Source: an uncultured Bacilli bacterium (GTDB lineage Bacteria; Bacillota_I; Bacilli_A; RF39; UBA660). Taken from it: a DNA stretch of 46,323 bases. The number at the start of each line of letters is the position of its first letter. The first letter of the stretch is position 1. The notes under the pieces were generated by a model. The model saw only the letters and a program-made list of their open reading frames with translations. It was not told the DNA's origin and searched no databases. The position numbers and the translations under genes were made by a program. The stretch lies in assembly GCA_950097225.1 (NCBI GenBank), contig CATNCE010000009.1, positions 1 through 46,323 of the forward strand, in the 5' to 3' direction. This document shows, piece after piece, positions 15,477 to 24,029 of this stretch.

Positions 15477-16022
15477 TCAGAGACGCTTTTTTACAACGTT
15501 AGGAACACTTGCATTTATAAAAAATTTGTCTGTAATATTATCAGTATATTTAAAACCTACATTACAAAAAACTTTAGTAATTGATTCAATAATTGGAGCA
15601 ATATATTCATCGCCATTAATATAAACATCATCATGAACTCCAATAATCGCTATCCCATCGGGATTGATAACTGATGCTAATGCTTGAGCAAAACAAACTC
15701 TTTCTCTATAAGAAACATTGTATAAAAAAACTGTAACAATATCGAAAGTTCCTATTAATTCTTGTGGAATATCTTGAAGTGAGCAATTAAACGCTTTTTC
15801 TCTATCAATTAAATTATTATTTACTGCAAACAAAAATGCCTCTTTATCGGGTTCTACACCATAAACTTCTGCACCAAGTTCTTTCATAATATTAGAGTTA
15901 TATCCAAGACCAAATCCTACATCTAAAACCTTTTTTCCCTCTAATGATATTCCCTTTTGATAAAAATAATTTATATTTTCTATTGCAATTTTTTGATTTT
16001 TTTCATTATCACTGCTACTCAT
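15477..16022 (-). CDS. Class I SAM-dependent methyltransferase
   Basis: A 181-residue Rossmann-fold methyltransferase. Motif I is 'VLDVGFGLGYNS' (DxGxGxG), the acidic end of strand 2 is 'VYGVEPDKEA', motif IV region is 'FDIVTVFLYNVS', and motif V is 'INPDGIAIIGVHDD'. The substrate is unknown; the short size and lack of added domains suggest a small molecule. The start follows an AAGGGAG ribosome-binding site. It borders the accessory-looking region to its right. Confidence 0.85.
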   Translation of the reverse strand: MSSSDNEKNQKIAIENINYFYQKGISLEGKKVLDVGFGLGYNSNIMKELGAEVYGVEPDKEAFLFAVNNNLIDREKAFNCSLQDIPQELIGTFDIVTVFLYNVSYRERVCFAQALASVINPDGIAIIGVHDDVYINGDEYIAPIIESITKVFCNVGFKYTDNITDKFFINASVPNVVKKRL

Positions 16023-16188
16023 AAAATCAGCTCCCTTGTAATTTTGTTTTAACAGCTATTTACCGAATCCATTCGATCGTACAAAAAATTAACTTATATC
16101 AATATCCTTATATATAACCTAAAATTTCTATAAATTAATTATATCATAAAATTTCTTATTAAATCACTAACATTACTTTTTACTTTGC

Positions 16189-16216
16189 ATAAAAAAAGCA
16201 ATAGATAATCTACTAC
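16189..16216 (-). terminator. Terminator, sister copy of the tRNA-Trp terminator
   Basis: On the minus strand, GTAGTAG pairs with CTATTGC (two wobble pairs) around ATTAT, followed by T7. A 24-bp stretch (16189-16212) is identical to 22130-22153, the terminator of tRNA-Trp. It now sits just downstream of the frameshifted gene at 16260. Confidence 0.65.
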
Positions 16217-16259
16217 ATATATACCCGTAAGTGAACGATTAGTCTACTACTATTTTAAA

Positions 16260-16599
16260 TTATAAAGATCTTATATTTTTTTCATCTTCACTTTTATTTG
16301 AATACAATTTTTTATAATTAGTACAATATAAAGCTTTGGGTTGTTTAACTCCATACTCATTTATAGCTCCAGGCCCAATCGCTAATTCAGCGCCTCTCAT
16401 CGAAAAATCCATTAAAACTTGTGACATATATGTTAAGTGTTTACCATTCATTTGAATTAAATCACCTAATTCATTAACATCATCGTCTAAATTCCCTAAA
16501 AAAGCCATATCTCCTAAAAAATTTATCATATTCTGGATCTTCAACCAATCTAATTTCCTTCATCTTATCACAATATTCTTCGTCAGTAAGCAATTTCAT
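16260..16599 (-). pseudogene. Frameshifted small gene, unknown function
   Basis: AAAGGAGAG and an ATG (16597-16599) open a frame reading 'MKLLTDEEYCDKMKEIRLVE', which stops after about 39 codons. The +1 frame continues the same kind of sequence to 16260 with 'LGDMAFLGNLDDDVNELGDLIQ' and 'MDFSMRGAELAIGPGAINEYG'. The two frames meet at two six-base homopolymer runs (A at 16516-16521 and 16498-16503 on the plus strand), so a one-base indel joins them into one protein of about 112 residues. It may be a true mutation, a sequencing error in a homopolymer, or programmed frameshifting. No family is recognised. Confidence 0.55.
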
Positions 16600-16822
16600 A
16601 AAACTCTCCTTTTCTAAATAATTTAATTGGTACTATAATATTTAACGTTTATACCAACAATCTTATGAATATTTGTAAATATCAAATAACCTCACCATAT
16701 CTAGTTGAAACCTTTTTATAGTAACAAACATAAAATGCCGCTATCTAAATAGTAGTTACATTTTAGCATTGCCAAGCGAATTAATCAAGAATTTAAAATA
16801 TATTCATCTTTTTATAATAAAA

Positions 16823-16872
16823 GGCAGGGAATAGGGGATTGAACAACTTAACCATGTATGTAAGACCTTTTC
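16823..16872 (-). pseudogene. Degraded tRNA remnant
   Basis: The first 31 bases (plus strand 'ggcaggg' through 'cttaacc') align with the 3' half of the intact tRNA-Trp at 22199-22272, with about six differences and a compensating indel pair; GACC in the anticodon arm also matches. On the minus strand it shows a recognisable T-loop (GTTCAATCC) and 3' acceptor strand, but no 5' acceptor strand pairs with it, so it cannot fold as a tRNA. It has the same orientation as the intact gene. Confidence 0.55.
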
Positions 16873-16977
16873 TATTATTATAAAACGTACTATAGTTGCA
16901 TAATATGATTCATGATTGAGTTTGATTCTCTCATATCTCTTTGATTAATCCTACTAAGAAATAGCAAAAATCTGGTA

Positions 16978-17007
16978 ACAAAAAAGAAAAAGTTGTTCGC
17001 TTTTTCC
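16978..17007 (-). terminator. Terminator of the surface protein gene
   Basis: On the minus strand, GAAAAAG and CTTTTTC (16986-17006) form a 7-bp stem followed by TTTTTT. Confidence 0.75.
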
Positions 17008-17032
17008 TTAATTAAACTATCGAATTTTTGTA

Positions 17033-20000
17033 TTATTTAAATCTTTTTATAACATAGGCACCTAATGCTAATAAACTTAGTGTTATCGTGGTTACTACTA
17101 ATATTACTTTATTTATTTTTGTATCTTTTTCAGCATTTTCTTCCAAATTATTATTTTCTACTTTATTTGGATTGCTAGTATTTGGCTTTTGTCCTTCTTT
17201 ATCTGGCTCATTATTGTCTATCTTTTCTGTTGTTGTATTATCTTGATCATTGTCGTTATTAGTGTTCTCACCATTATCATTATTTATATTACCACTATTA
17301 TAATCACTATTACCATTATTACTATTATTTACATTATCTCCAGGCTTAACTGTGGTACCAGGCTTACTATTACCAGGAATGCTTGGTTTATTTGGGATAT
17401 CGGGTTTACTATCATTAAGATTATCTGGAGTTTCAGGCTTATTTTCCTCTTCTTTGATTTCTTCGTAAAATGAATCTACCTTAGCAATCAATTTTCCGAC
17501 ATTTCCTAATGAATCATAGAACTCTATTTCATAATTTCCATTTTTTGTATATTCGTAAATCCCATTTCCATCTTTAAATATTATTTCTTTGCTTGGATTT
17601 ATTACTGATACAATGACTTTGTCTTCGTGTATTTCATACTTTAACTCTGCTGTTGGAGCCACCTTATCGATCCAATTAACACTTGCAGATATGCTTCCAG
17701 TGTTTCCAGCTGCATCTTGGAATTCAAATGTAAACTCACCATTTTCGGTAAATACATAACTTGTTTTTCCGTCGTTGTTTCTTACAATTACATTTTCTTC
17801 ATCAAATGATATACTCGCCGTTACATTTTGATTGGTTAATGATTTTATATCATATTCTATTGTTGCCATTGGAGCTCTTGTATCGATCCAATCAACGACA
17901 GCAGTTGCTGTTCCTTTATTTCCAGCTGTGTCCACAAACTCGAATGTAAACTCACCATTTGAAAGGAATTCATAGGTAAATGGGTTTACATTTGTAATAT
18001 AATTTCCATTAGTATCCCAAACATCTCCATTTTCATCCGCTTTTAAGCCAGGAATCATTATTCCATCAATATTATAAATATTTCCATCCTCATCAACAGT
18101 AAAGTCTCCATTATTTGTTACAGAAACTTTTTCGTTTGCTTTTAAGATAGCAGTTACAGAACGATTAGTTGCTGAATTAGGAGTATATTCAAATGTAGCA
18201 GTAGGGGCTACCTTATCAATCCAATCAACTTTAGCTACTGCTGATCCTTCAGAATTCGTTTCTTTATCAACAAATCTAAACGTAAATTCACCATTTTCGG
18301 TAAACGTGTGTGTATCTCCACCTTCACTTAATATCTCATAGTTAGCTGAGCTAATATTTAACAATCTTGCCACTACGTCTTTATTAGTTGGATCAGTAGT
18401 ACTATATGCTATTCCAGCTGTTGGTCTTGGATTTTTTGTTACATCTTGAAAGATATTAAATGCTCTAGCAGCAAACCAATTTCCATTAGTTCTATCCGCT
18501 ACTATTTTTACATATCTTATCTCTTTTGGATTATCTATTTCAAATTTCTGAGTAAGATTAATAGCTTGTTCAATAGTATTTGCTTGTGAAGAATAAGTTA
18601 TACCTCTCCTTTGTGATAATATTTCCCAATTTTCACCATCCACACTTCCCCAAATAGTTCCATCATTTATTCTACCATTTCCACCATCTGCTGGGACATA
18701 TTCTACCGCTGAAACATATCTCGGTTTATCTAATTCTATTGTTATAAATCTTTCTGTATCGCTTCCATCCCATGCACTATGCCATCTAGTATTATAATTT
18801 CCATCAATTGCAAATATAGCTGCTCCGCCATTGTTTGTTGCTTCCGTTGATACTGATTTTAAGGATAAATGTGATACAGGTACATATTTTCTTGTATCAG
18901 GTTGATTGTCTGGAGTAAAACTATATGTCATAGACTCGCTTGGTAGTTGTGTTTCGGTAGCTCCTCTTCTAACATGTAAAGTTTTATTTCCTGTATTATC
19001 TGGAGAAGCTGTCCTGTATGACGTCCAAGGATCACTTTCATTATTACGCCACTCATAAGTTAAATCAACACCTACAACTCTATTCTCTAAATCATTAGCA
19101 AATAAATTATTATTTAAAGACCCCTCGGTAATATCTATAGTGTATCTATAGTCAGTTAATCCCATGAACTTAAATATTATGTCATTATCAGCAGTGATTC
19201 TAGCTATTTCTTCATTGGTTAACTTAAACGAATCATCATTTATAAATTCTGTAAAAGTTGTTCCTCCATCTAGACTATATGCAAAAGCCAATTGGTATAA
19301 TGGGTTTTTAACAATTTTCCCAGCGTTTTCTCCATCAAATGAGAATGTCATAGGATCTGGTTGAGCTCTGTTTAATAGTTGCCTTGCATGAGTTCGAACG
19401 GCGTCCCCATGGATTGTTTCATTTGCTGTTGCTTTTGTTGCTTTTTCTAATGCTGCTTCTTCTAATCTATCTATGTGTAACTTTTCACTACCATCTAAAT
19501 AAGGTCTTATAACATTTAGTAAGTCAAACATCGCAACTGGATGATAAGTATATGCTTCAATTATTTTATTTGCTAGAGCATACCAATCACTAGAAGTTAT
19601 TGTGCCTCCGTCATTTTTAACACTCATCTTTTTATAAAGATTTATTATATAATCATAAGTATCTAAATTTATATTGTTAACGTCTAAAGATTTAAAATAT
19701 GTTTCTAGTTTTTTGTTATCATCAGCATAAGAATTAGCTGTTAAATTTAAATATAACGATTTTTTATAATCTTCATATCTATTTAAGTTCTCTTGCCCTA
19801 AATACAAATATCCAGTACTTGACGCAACTTTAGAACCACTAATGTTTTTATCAGCAAAATATTTATTATTCCAATTAAATATATAACGAAAAGGATTTGA
19901 GCCGCCCCAAGTACTTCCAGCACCGCTCCAATTACCATATCTTGGTGACCAATACCCATTTCCATTAGCATCTTCATAATATTGAATATATAACTCATGT

Positions 20001-21517
20001 CCTACTTGATAAGCTCCAGTAGCAGGAACCCCATTAACTCGATACATACTTTGTCCAACTCGAGAAGCATTCCAACAAATACCACCATTAGCAAATACCA
20101 TCCAATATCTAGGAATCTTAGATCCATTTATTAAACCATATGGAACGCCATATTTACTTAAATAAAACTGGTTGTCATATTTTTCTCTGTTCTCTTCAGA
20201 ATAATATTTATCTTGAGTGTAATTAGGAGATACATATCCCATCATATAAAAACTTACACTTTGTTTTTCATATGTAAAGCCATTAAGCCACACAAGATCC
20301 CCGTTACTTGTTCCATCTTGCATTACCATACGCATTAATTCTACATGATAATCTTTAAACCAATTATTATCGATAAATTCACCTTGTAAATCATTGGTTT
20401 TAACTATTTTTAATTTTTTATTATCAAATAAGTCTTTCATTATTTCAAAGCGTTCTAAATAATCGTATGTAGGAGAGGGAAAGCCAAATGAAAGGGGAGA
20501 TATAATTTTATCAGTGGAATATCCAGCAGCTAATGCTATTGCCATTTTTTCATAAACATAGCCATTTTCAGCATTTAATTCGTTTTGATATCTATGATAA
20601 ATATCAGAAATAACAGTTAAAAAATTTGTAATATTTGAAATTTCTCCAACTTCAATAACTTCTTCTATTATCCTATTATTACTTAAAATCCAATCTAATG
20701 TTTCTGAAATCTCTGGATTTAGATCAGTAAGATATTGGATATTCCAATAACCTAATTTTTTTACTAATTCTCTTTCTAGAATAAGTCTATAATTGTTATT
20801 GTAATTGTCTTCAGAATTATTAGTACCCAAAATATTATCATAATAATCTAATTTTTGAATTTTTGTATAATTTCCTGTATCACTCAATTGAAAGTCTTTT
20901 GCAACTAAGCGAGCGTCTGCTATAGTACCATGGTCAGCAGCATTTGACCCGTTTGGATCAACATAAATGCAAAGATACTTATATTCTGCAACATCTAAAT
21001 CAACCTCGAGAGCCTCGCTTACACCTGTCAGGACATCTGTTTTATCTATTAGGTTATCCCAAGTACTTCCGTCTTTAGACGCTGTAATTTTAAACCAGAT
21101 GCTTCCATTCGTTCCTCTTGCTGCATCAACCCCAAGTTTAGCAACAAATCTTGGAAATTGTGTTGAATATTCGGATATATCAAAAGTCACTTGGCCTTTT
21201 GCATGAACTCCAAGACCTTTCGCAAATAATCTTTTCTCTCCGTTGATTATAAGACTTAGAACGCCTCCAGCTTGGTTTTTATCCTTTTGGATTTCATGAC
21301 CGCTCCATCCATTATAAGACCAATTGTTCTCTGTAATATAATTTAGATCAGATAAATATAGGTAGTTTTTTATTGAATCTGTATTTACCGCTAATTTTTT
21401 GATTTCTATTTCATTCGTTGTTTTTTGATATGTATTTTGGGGATAAAATACGCCAGCTACTAGAGCAACACTAGCCACCCCAATTAATAAATAACCATAT
21501 TTTTTTCTATTATACAT
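17033..21517 (-). CDS. Giant multidomain cell-surface protein
   Basis: A 1494-residue surface protein. Order: N-terminal signal/anchor (7-26); NPCBM/NEW2 carbohydrate-binding-like domain (about 55-207, with 'GLGVHAKGQVTFDIS' and 'FVAKLGVDA'); a helical region; a transglutaminase-like segment with 'GGICWNASRVGQSMYRVNGVPA' (Cys481) and 'GHELYIQY' (His507), which suggests a Cys-His catalytic pair; F5/8 type C discoidin domain (about 878-1026, 'FAIDGNYNTRWHSAW'); four Ig-like repeats (about 1030-1352) built on 'NGEFTFEFVD' and 'VDWIDKVAPTA'; an Asn/Asp/Pro-rich stalk (1353-1465); and a C-terminal membrane helix with basic end (1470-1494). There is no LPxTG. It probably binds and processes host or food glycoproteins. 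It sits alone in accessory-looking DNA. Confidence 0.9.
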   Translation of the reverse strand: MYNRKKYGYLLIGVASVALVAGVFYPQNTYQKTTNEIEIKKLAVNTDSIKNYLYLSDLNYITENNWSYNGWSGHEIQKDKNQAGGVLSLIINGEKRLFAKGLGVHAKGQVTFDISEYSTQFPRFVAKLGVDAARGTNGSIWFKITASKDGSTWDNLIDKTDVLTGVSEALEVDLDVAEYKYLCIYVDPNGSNAADHGTIADARLVAKDFQLSDTGNYTKIQKLDYYDNILGTNNSEDNYNNNYRLILERELVKKLGYWNIQYLTDLNPEISETLDWILSNNRIIEEVIEVGEISNITNFLTVISDIYHRYQNELNAENGYVYEKMAIALAAGYSTDKIISPLSFGFPSPTYDYLERFEIMKDLFDNKKLKIVKTNDLQGEFIDNNWFKDYHVELMRMVMQDGTSNGDLVWLNGFTYEKQSVSFYMMGYVSPNYTQDKYYSEENREKYDNQFYLSKYGVPYGLINGSKIPRYWMVFANGGICWNASRVGQSMYRVNGVPATGAYQVGHELYIQYYEDANGNGYWSPRYGNWSGAGSTWGGSNPFRYIFNWNNKYFADKNISGSKVASSTGYLYLGQENLNRYEDYKKSLYLNLTANSYADDNKKLETYFKSLDVNNINLDTYDYIINLYKKMSVKNDGGTITSSDWYALANKIIEAYTYHPVAMFDLLNVIRPYLDGSEKLHIDRLEEAALEKATKATANETIHGDAVRTHARQLLNRAQPDPMTFSFDGENAGKIVKNPLYQLAFAYSLDGGTTFTEFINDDSFKLTNEEIARITADNDIIFKFMGLTDYRYTIDITEGSLNNNLFANDLENRVVGVDLTYEWRNNESDPWTSYRTASPDNTGNKTLHVRRGATETQLPSESMTYSFTPDNQPDTRKYVPVSHLSLKSVSTEATNNGGAAIFAIDGNYNTRWHSAWDGSDTERFITIELDKPRYVSAVEYVPADGGNGRINDGTIWGSVDGENWEILSQRRGITYSSQANTIEQAINLTQKFEIDNPKEIRYVKIVADRTNGNWFAARAFNIFQDVTKNPRPTAGIAYSTTDPTNKDVVARLLNISSANYEILSEGGDTHTFTENGEFTFRFVDKETNSEGSAVAKVDWIDKVAPTATFEYTPNSATNRSVTAILKANEKVSVTNNGDFTVDEDGNIYNIDGIMIPGLKADENGDVWDTNGNYITNVNPFTYEFLSNGEFTFEFVDTAGNKGTATAVVDWIDTRAPMATIEYDIKSLTNQNVTASISFDEENVIVRNNDGKTSYVFTENGEFTFEFQDAAGNTGSISASVNWIDKVAPTAELKYEIHEDKVIVSVINPSKEIIFKDGNGIYEYTKNGNYEIEFYDSLGNVGKLIAKVDSFYEEIKEEENKPETPDNLNDSKPDIPNKPSIPGNSKPGTTVKPGDNVNNSNNGNSDYNSGNINNDNGENTNNDNDQDNTTTEKIDNNEPDKEGQKPNTSNPNKVENNNLEENAEKDTKINKVILVVTTITLSLLALGAYVIKRFK

Positions 21518-22130
21518 GATAACTTCCCTTCCTTTTTATTGTCATTTATTACTATACAAACTTTTTATTTATCAAGTCCTATAATAATTTTAACATACGC
21601 TTGTTCTTCTGAAAATAATTTACAATTAATCTCAAGTGTCTTTACAATTAGTTGCTTTCAGAATATTTTTAAGGAATGTTTAACCAGTTTTCATTTTACA
21701 GCCACTTAAAAGAAAAACATTTTAACTATTGCATTACGGGAATTAGTATAAATTTATCAGCTAGTAAGTAATACGTTACTATTATTAGTAATATGTGGAT
21801 AACTAAATTAAAATAATGATTTACTCCTAAGCAACTTTTTATTACCAATTGAATAATCCCATTCAATAATACTATGCTAACTTTAATTTTTTGTTGATTA
21901 CATTTTTGTCATCAAATATTTGTAAATATACTACTTTAACTTCTTTTTTTTCTTTTGTTTTGAATTCTCCATATATTATTTCATCAATTGAAACATCGAA
22001 TATCTTACTAAGTCTTAAAATAGTGGAAGAGTCTGGAATTATGTCGCTAATTGTCTAATTGTTTTAAAATCATAACCTCTAATTTAGATAACATCATGCA
22101 AAATTCCCGCTGATAACAAGAAGTAAACTA
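21518..22130. other. Noncoding stretch with a broken regulator gene
   Basis: About 610 bp with no intact gene. Next to 21517 lie AAGGAAGGG (ribosome-binding site) and a probable promoter of the surface protein gene around 21555-21580. The middle (21590-21870) shows nothing recognisable. 21872-22097 is the remnant of an HTH regulator. Confidence 0.6.
21872..22097 (-). pseudogene. Remnant of an XRE-family HTH regulator
   Basis: The minus strand reads 'IPDSSTILRLSKIFDVSIDE' then 'IIYGEFKTK' before a stop at 21872-21874. This is the helix 4-5 end of an XRE/Cro HTH domain (consensus 'PdxxtLxxLaxxfxvSidxLl'). Just upstream, in another frame, is 'RGYDFKTIRQLA', matching the start of the recognition-helix region, followed by a stop. 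The N-terminal part and a stretch in between are missing, so this is a truncated, frameshifted gene. Its family often controls mobile or accessory DNA, which fits its surroundings. Confidence 0.65.
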
Positions 22131-22157
22131 TAAAAAAAGCAATAGATAATCTATTGC
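22131..22157 (-). terminator. Terminator of tRNA-Trp
   Basis: On the minus strand GCAATAG / CTATTGC (perfect 7-bp, palindromic into the loop) is followed by T7. It lies 41 nt downstream of the tRNA. 22130-22153 is identical to 16189-16212. Confidence 0.85.
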
Positions 22158-22198
22158 ATAAATATATGTAAATCGCCTTAAAAAGCGAATGCTTGTCA

Positions 22199-22272
22199 TG
22201 GCAGGGGATAAGTGAATCGAACACTTAACCGCGGTTTTGGAGACCGATATTATACCATTTAACTAATCCCCT
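22199..22272 (-). tRNA. tRNA-Trp (anticodon CCA)
   Basis: On the minus strand a 74-nt cloverleaf: acceptor AGGGGAT/ATCCCCT (7 bp), D arm GTTA...TAAT with GG in the loop, anticodon stem TCGGT/ACCGC-like with loop CTCCAAA giving anticodon CCA, T arm with GTTCGATTC, discriminator G and an encoded CCA end. It reads only UGG, consistent with UGA being a stop codon in this genome. A TGCTAAAAT promoter-like element lies about 50-58 nt upstream (plus strand 22322-22330). Confidence 0.95.
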
Positions 22273-22286
22273 AATTAATATGCTCA

Positions 22287-22304
22287 TTACCTAAATATAG
22301 GTAA
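22287..22304 (-). other. Hairpin in the tRNA-Trp leader
   Basis: TTACCTA and TAGGTAA (7 bp, perfect) around a 4-nt loop lie 14 nt upstream of the tRNA 5' end. It may mark the 5' processing region of the precursor. There is no T run, so it is not a terminator. Confidence 0.4.
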
Positions 22305-22480
22305 GAACATCCAATGAACTAATTTTAGCATACTAGTAAAAAAAACACAAGTATATTAATATTTATAGCAAATGATAAGTAGTATTCGTGACTAAAACCA
22401 TCAAAAAAAGTCGATATTAACCATTATCTATAGAAATACATTTAAAAATATGATATAAATAAATAGAATAGGGTGATCGT

Positions 22481-23035
22481 ATGAAGAACAAGGCTAATCT
22501 TGGTATTTTTGGGATTTTATTAGCAATGGTAGTTGGATATGCCGCAATCAATGTTGTATTAAACATCCGTGCTAATACTATTTTAGGTTACAACGAAGAT
22601 GATTTTCGTGTATACATAAGTAGATTAATGCTAGATGGCAAAAATATTAGTGAAAATATATCTGCTCAAGGGGATTCATTTTCTTTTGTTGCACCATCTG
22701 GGTCTAATACGATAACATATCGCGTTATAAATGAAAGTACTCAGTATGACGCTAATGTTAATTTAACTTGTACATCAGGTAATGCTACATTAGAGATTGA
22801 ACAAATTGGTTTAATCGCTGCTAAAACAATTGAAACAAGAGATATCAAAATAACTAATGCGAATAATGATCTTATCACCTGTACTTTAAATATTGAACAA
22901 GTATCTAAAACGGAAATTGCCTCATCATGTTGTTCTAATGCTTCTACGGTATCATTTACACCAAAAAATCCCGACTGGAATGTAAAAACAGTCGAAGAAG
23001 CCTTAAACTTTTTACGCGAAAAAACTAAGCAATAA
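22481..23035 (+). CDS. Membrane-anchored exported protein, unknown function
   Basis: A 184-residue protein with an N-terminal signal-anchor ('LGIFGILLAMVVGYAAINVVL', residues 7-27) and an outside beta-rich part: 'FSFVAPSGSNTITYRVINES', 'TCTSGNATLEIEQIG', and paired cysteines (CC). Its layout resembles small exported Ig-like or TasA/camelysin-type proteins seen in gut Firmicutes. The C-terminus 'VKTVEEALNFLREK' matches a tail often seen in such proteins. A promoter-like TGATATAAA (22451-22459) and GGGTGAT precede the start. It is likely the first gene of the unit running to 25218. Confidence 0.65.
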   Translation: MKNKANLGIFGILLAMVVGYAAINVVLNIRANTILGYNEDDFRVYISRLMLDGKNISENISAQGDSFSFVAPSGSNTITYRVINESTQYDANVNLTCTSGNATLEIEQIGLIAAKTIETRDIKITNANNDLITCTLNIEQVSKTEIASSCCSNASTVSFTPKNPDWNVKTVEEALNFLREKTKQ

Positions 23036-23055
23036 TTAAATTAGGAGGAAGTACT

Positions 23056-23289
23056 TTGAGCAAGATATACGATAGATATTTAGAATTAAAAGAAGCCAAT
23101 GCCGACAAAATGTATCTCTTTCGGGCAGGCAAGTTTTATATATTTATTGCTGATGACTGCGACAAAATCAACGATTATGTTGTTCTAAAAAAAGTAAATT
23201 TCACTAATTCGGTCTTAAAATGTGGATTTCCAGAAAATGTCTTGGACGATTATCTCCGCATATTTAAAAATCACAATTTAGATGATTGA
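23056..23289 (+). CDS. MutS domain I-like mini-protein (N-terminal half)
   Basis: A 77-residue protein from a TTG start, placed by AGGAGG eight bases upstream. 'YDRYLELKEANADKMYLFRAGKFYIFIADDCDKIN', 'LKCGFPENVLDDYLRIF' follow the layout of MutS mismatch-recognition domain I (consensus 'YLxlKxxyPdxllffrxGdFYexF...CGvP.hxxxxYlxrL'). The DNA-contacting Phe-x-Glu motif is not kept: the FYE-type position reads FYI. No other MutS domain follows. Its stop overlaps the next start by 8 bp, and the next gene encodes a MutS-like C-terminal tail. Confidence 0.65.
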   Translation: MSKIYDRYLELKEANADKMYLFRAGKFYIFIADDCDKINDYVVLKKVNFTNSVLKCGFPENVLDDYLRIFKNHNLDD

Positions 23290-23431
23290 AGTAATCGACT
23301 CTGTTGAAGAAAAAAACAAAGAAAAAACTCTTTTTGAGTACATAAAAGCAATAGACCTTAATGCAACAACCCAACTAGAAGCTTTAAAACATTTAGAGAA
23401 AATTCAAAATCTTGCTAAAAAAAATAACTAA
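23282..23431 (+). CDS. MutS C-terminal tail-like mini-protein (C-terminal half)
   Basis: A 49-residue frame starting 'MIEVIDSVEEKNKEK' and containing 'IKAIDLNATTQLEALKHLEKIQ', which follows the extreme C-terminus of MutS ('IxxlDlnxmTPlEALnxLyeLk'). It overlaps the domain I-like gene at ATGATTGA. One base change in length near 23284 would fuse both into a single protein of about 125 residues ('HNLD-x-IEVIDS'). I recall single-frame proteins of this build in other gut Firmicutes, so this is either a recent frameshift or a coupled split gene. Confidence 0.6.
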   Translation: MIEVIDSVEEKNKEKTLFEYIKAIDLNATTQLEALKHLEKIQNLAKKNN

Positions 23432-23491
23432 CAATTCATTGCATTCCTCAATAATTAATGTATAATAATACTAATTTTTGAGGTGAATAAC

Positions 23492-24028
23492 ATGGAAAAC
23501 ATAGATTTAAAAAAAGGAATAGATATAGTTCTTGAGTGTATTAGAGACTATGAAGATGGTAATCAAGAACGTGAAGAAGAGGTTATAGACATAATTCGTG
23601 CTATATATAAATATCACAAATATGCTAAGAAGAGCCAGATTCGTACTAAATTTGTCATATTATATAATCATCTGTTAACTATGATGACTAATCCTGGCTT
23701 AACCCAAACTGAAGAATATCAAACATTAAAAAAATTAAGTGAAAGTGACCTAGAATACTATAAAGAAGTGTCGAAAAAACTTCACGATTATATTCTTTTA
23801 GGCTTGGAAACGGATTCTTTCCCAGATTTAGAAGCCGCTTATTTATTAACTGTTAGCCTATCTGACATATTAATTAGCATAATAGAATACTTAACTGAAA
23901 TAGTTCGTTTAAGTAAACAAGACTTTATAGGTTATGAGTATACTTCTAATTCTAGAGCTATTGAAAATGGTAAAAAGCGCAAGCTAACTGTTTCTAATCT
24001 TGTAAGTATCATATCGAAAGGAGAATAA
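23492..24028 (+). CDS. Helical protein of unknown function
   Basis: A 178-residue acidic, all-helical protein ('MENIDLKKGIDIVLECIRDYED'). Regular Leu/Ile spacing across 100-150 suggests helix packing; no signal or clear membrane segment. The ATG at 23492 is preferred to a GTG at 23483 because GAGGTGA is its ribosome-binding site; TATAAT lies at 23461-23466. One base separates its stop from the DUF296 gene, so the two are co-translated. No family is recognised. Confidence 0.65.
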   Translation: MENIDLKKGIDIVLECIRDYEDGNQEREEEVIDIIRAIYKYHKYAKKSQIRTKFVILYNHLLTMMTNPGLTQTEEYQTLKKLSESDLEYYKEVSKKLHDYILLGLETDSFPDLEAAYLLTVSLSDILISIIEYLTEIVRLSKQDFIGYEYTSNSRAIENGKKRKLTVSNLVSIISKGE

Positions 24029-24029
24029 T

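Larger units (their letters stand above)
16600..17032. other. Noncoding stretch with a tRNA remnant
   Basis: About 430 bp without a gene. It holds the promoter area of the frameshifted gene (16600-16650), a tRNA-like remnant at 16823-16872, and the terminator of the large surface protein gene (16978-17007). The remaining parts are plain AT-rich sequence. Confidence 0.6.

Noticed and set aside
17189-17473. Plus-strand open frame of 94 codons, hydrophobic
   Set aside because: It is the complement of the Asn/Asp/Pro-rich stalk of the surface protein; the opposite strand of such sequence always looks hydrophobic.
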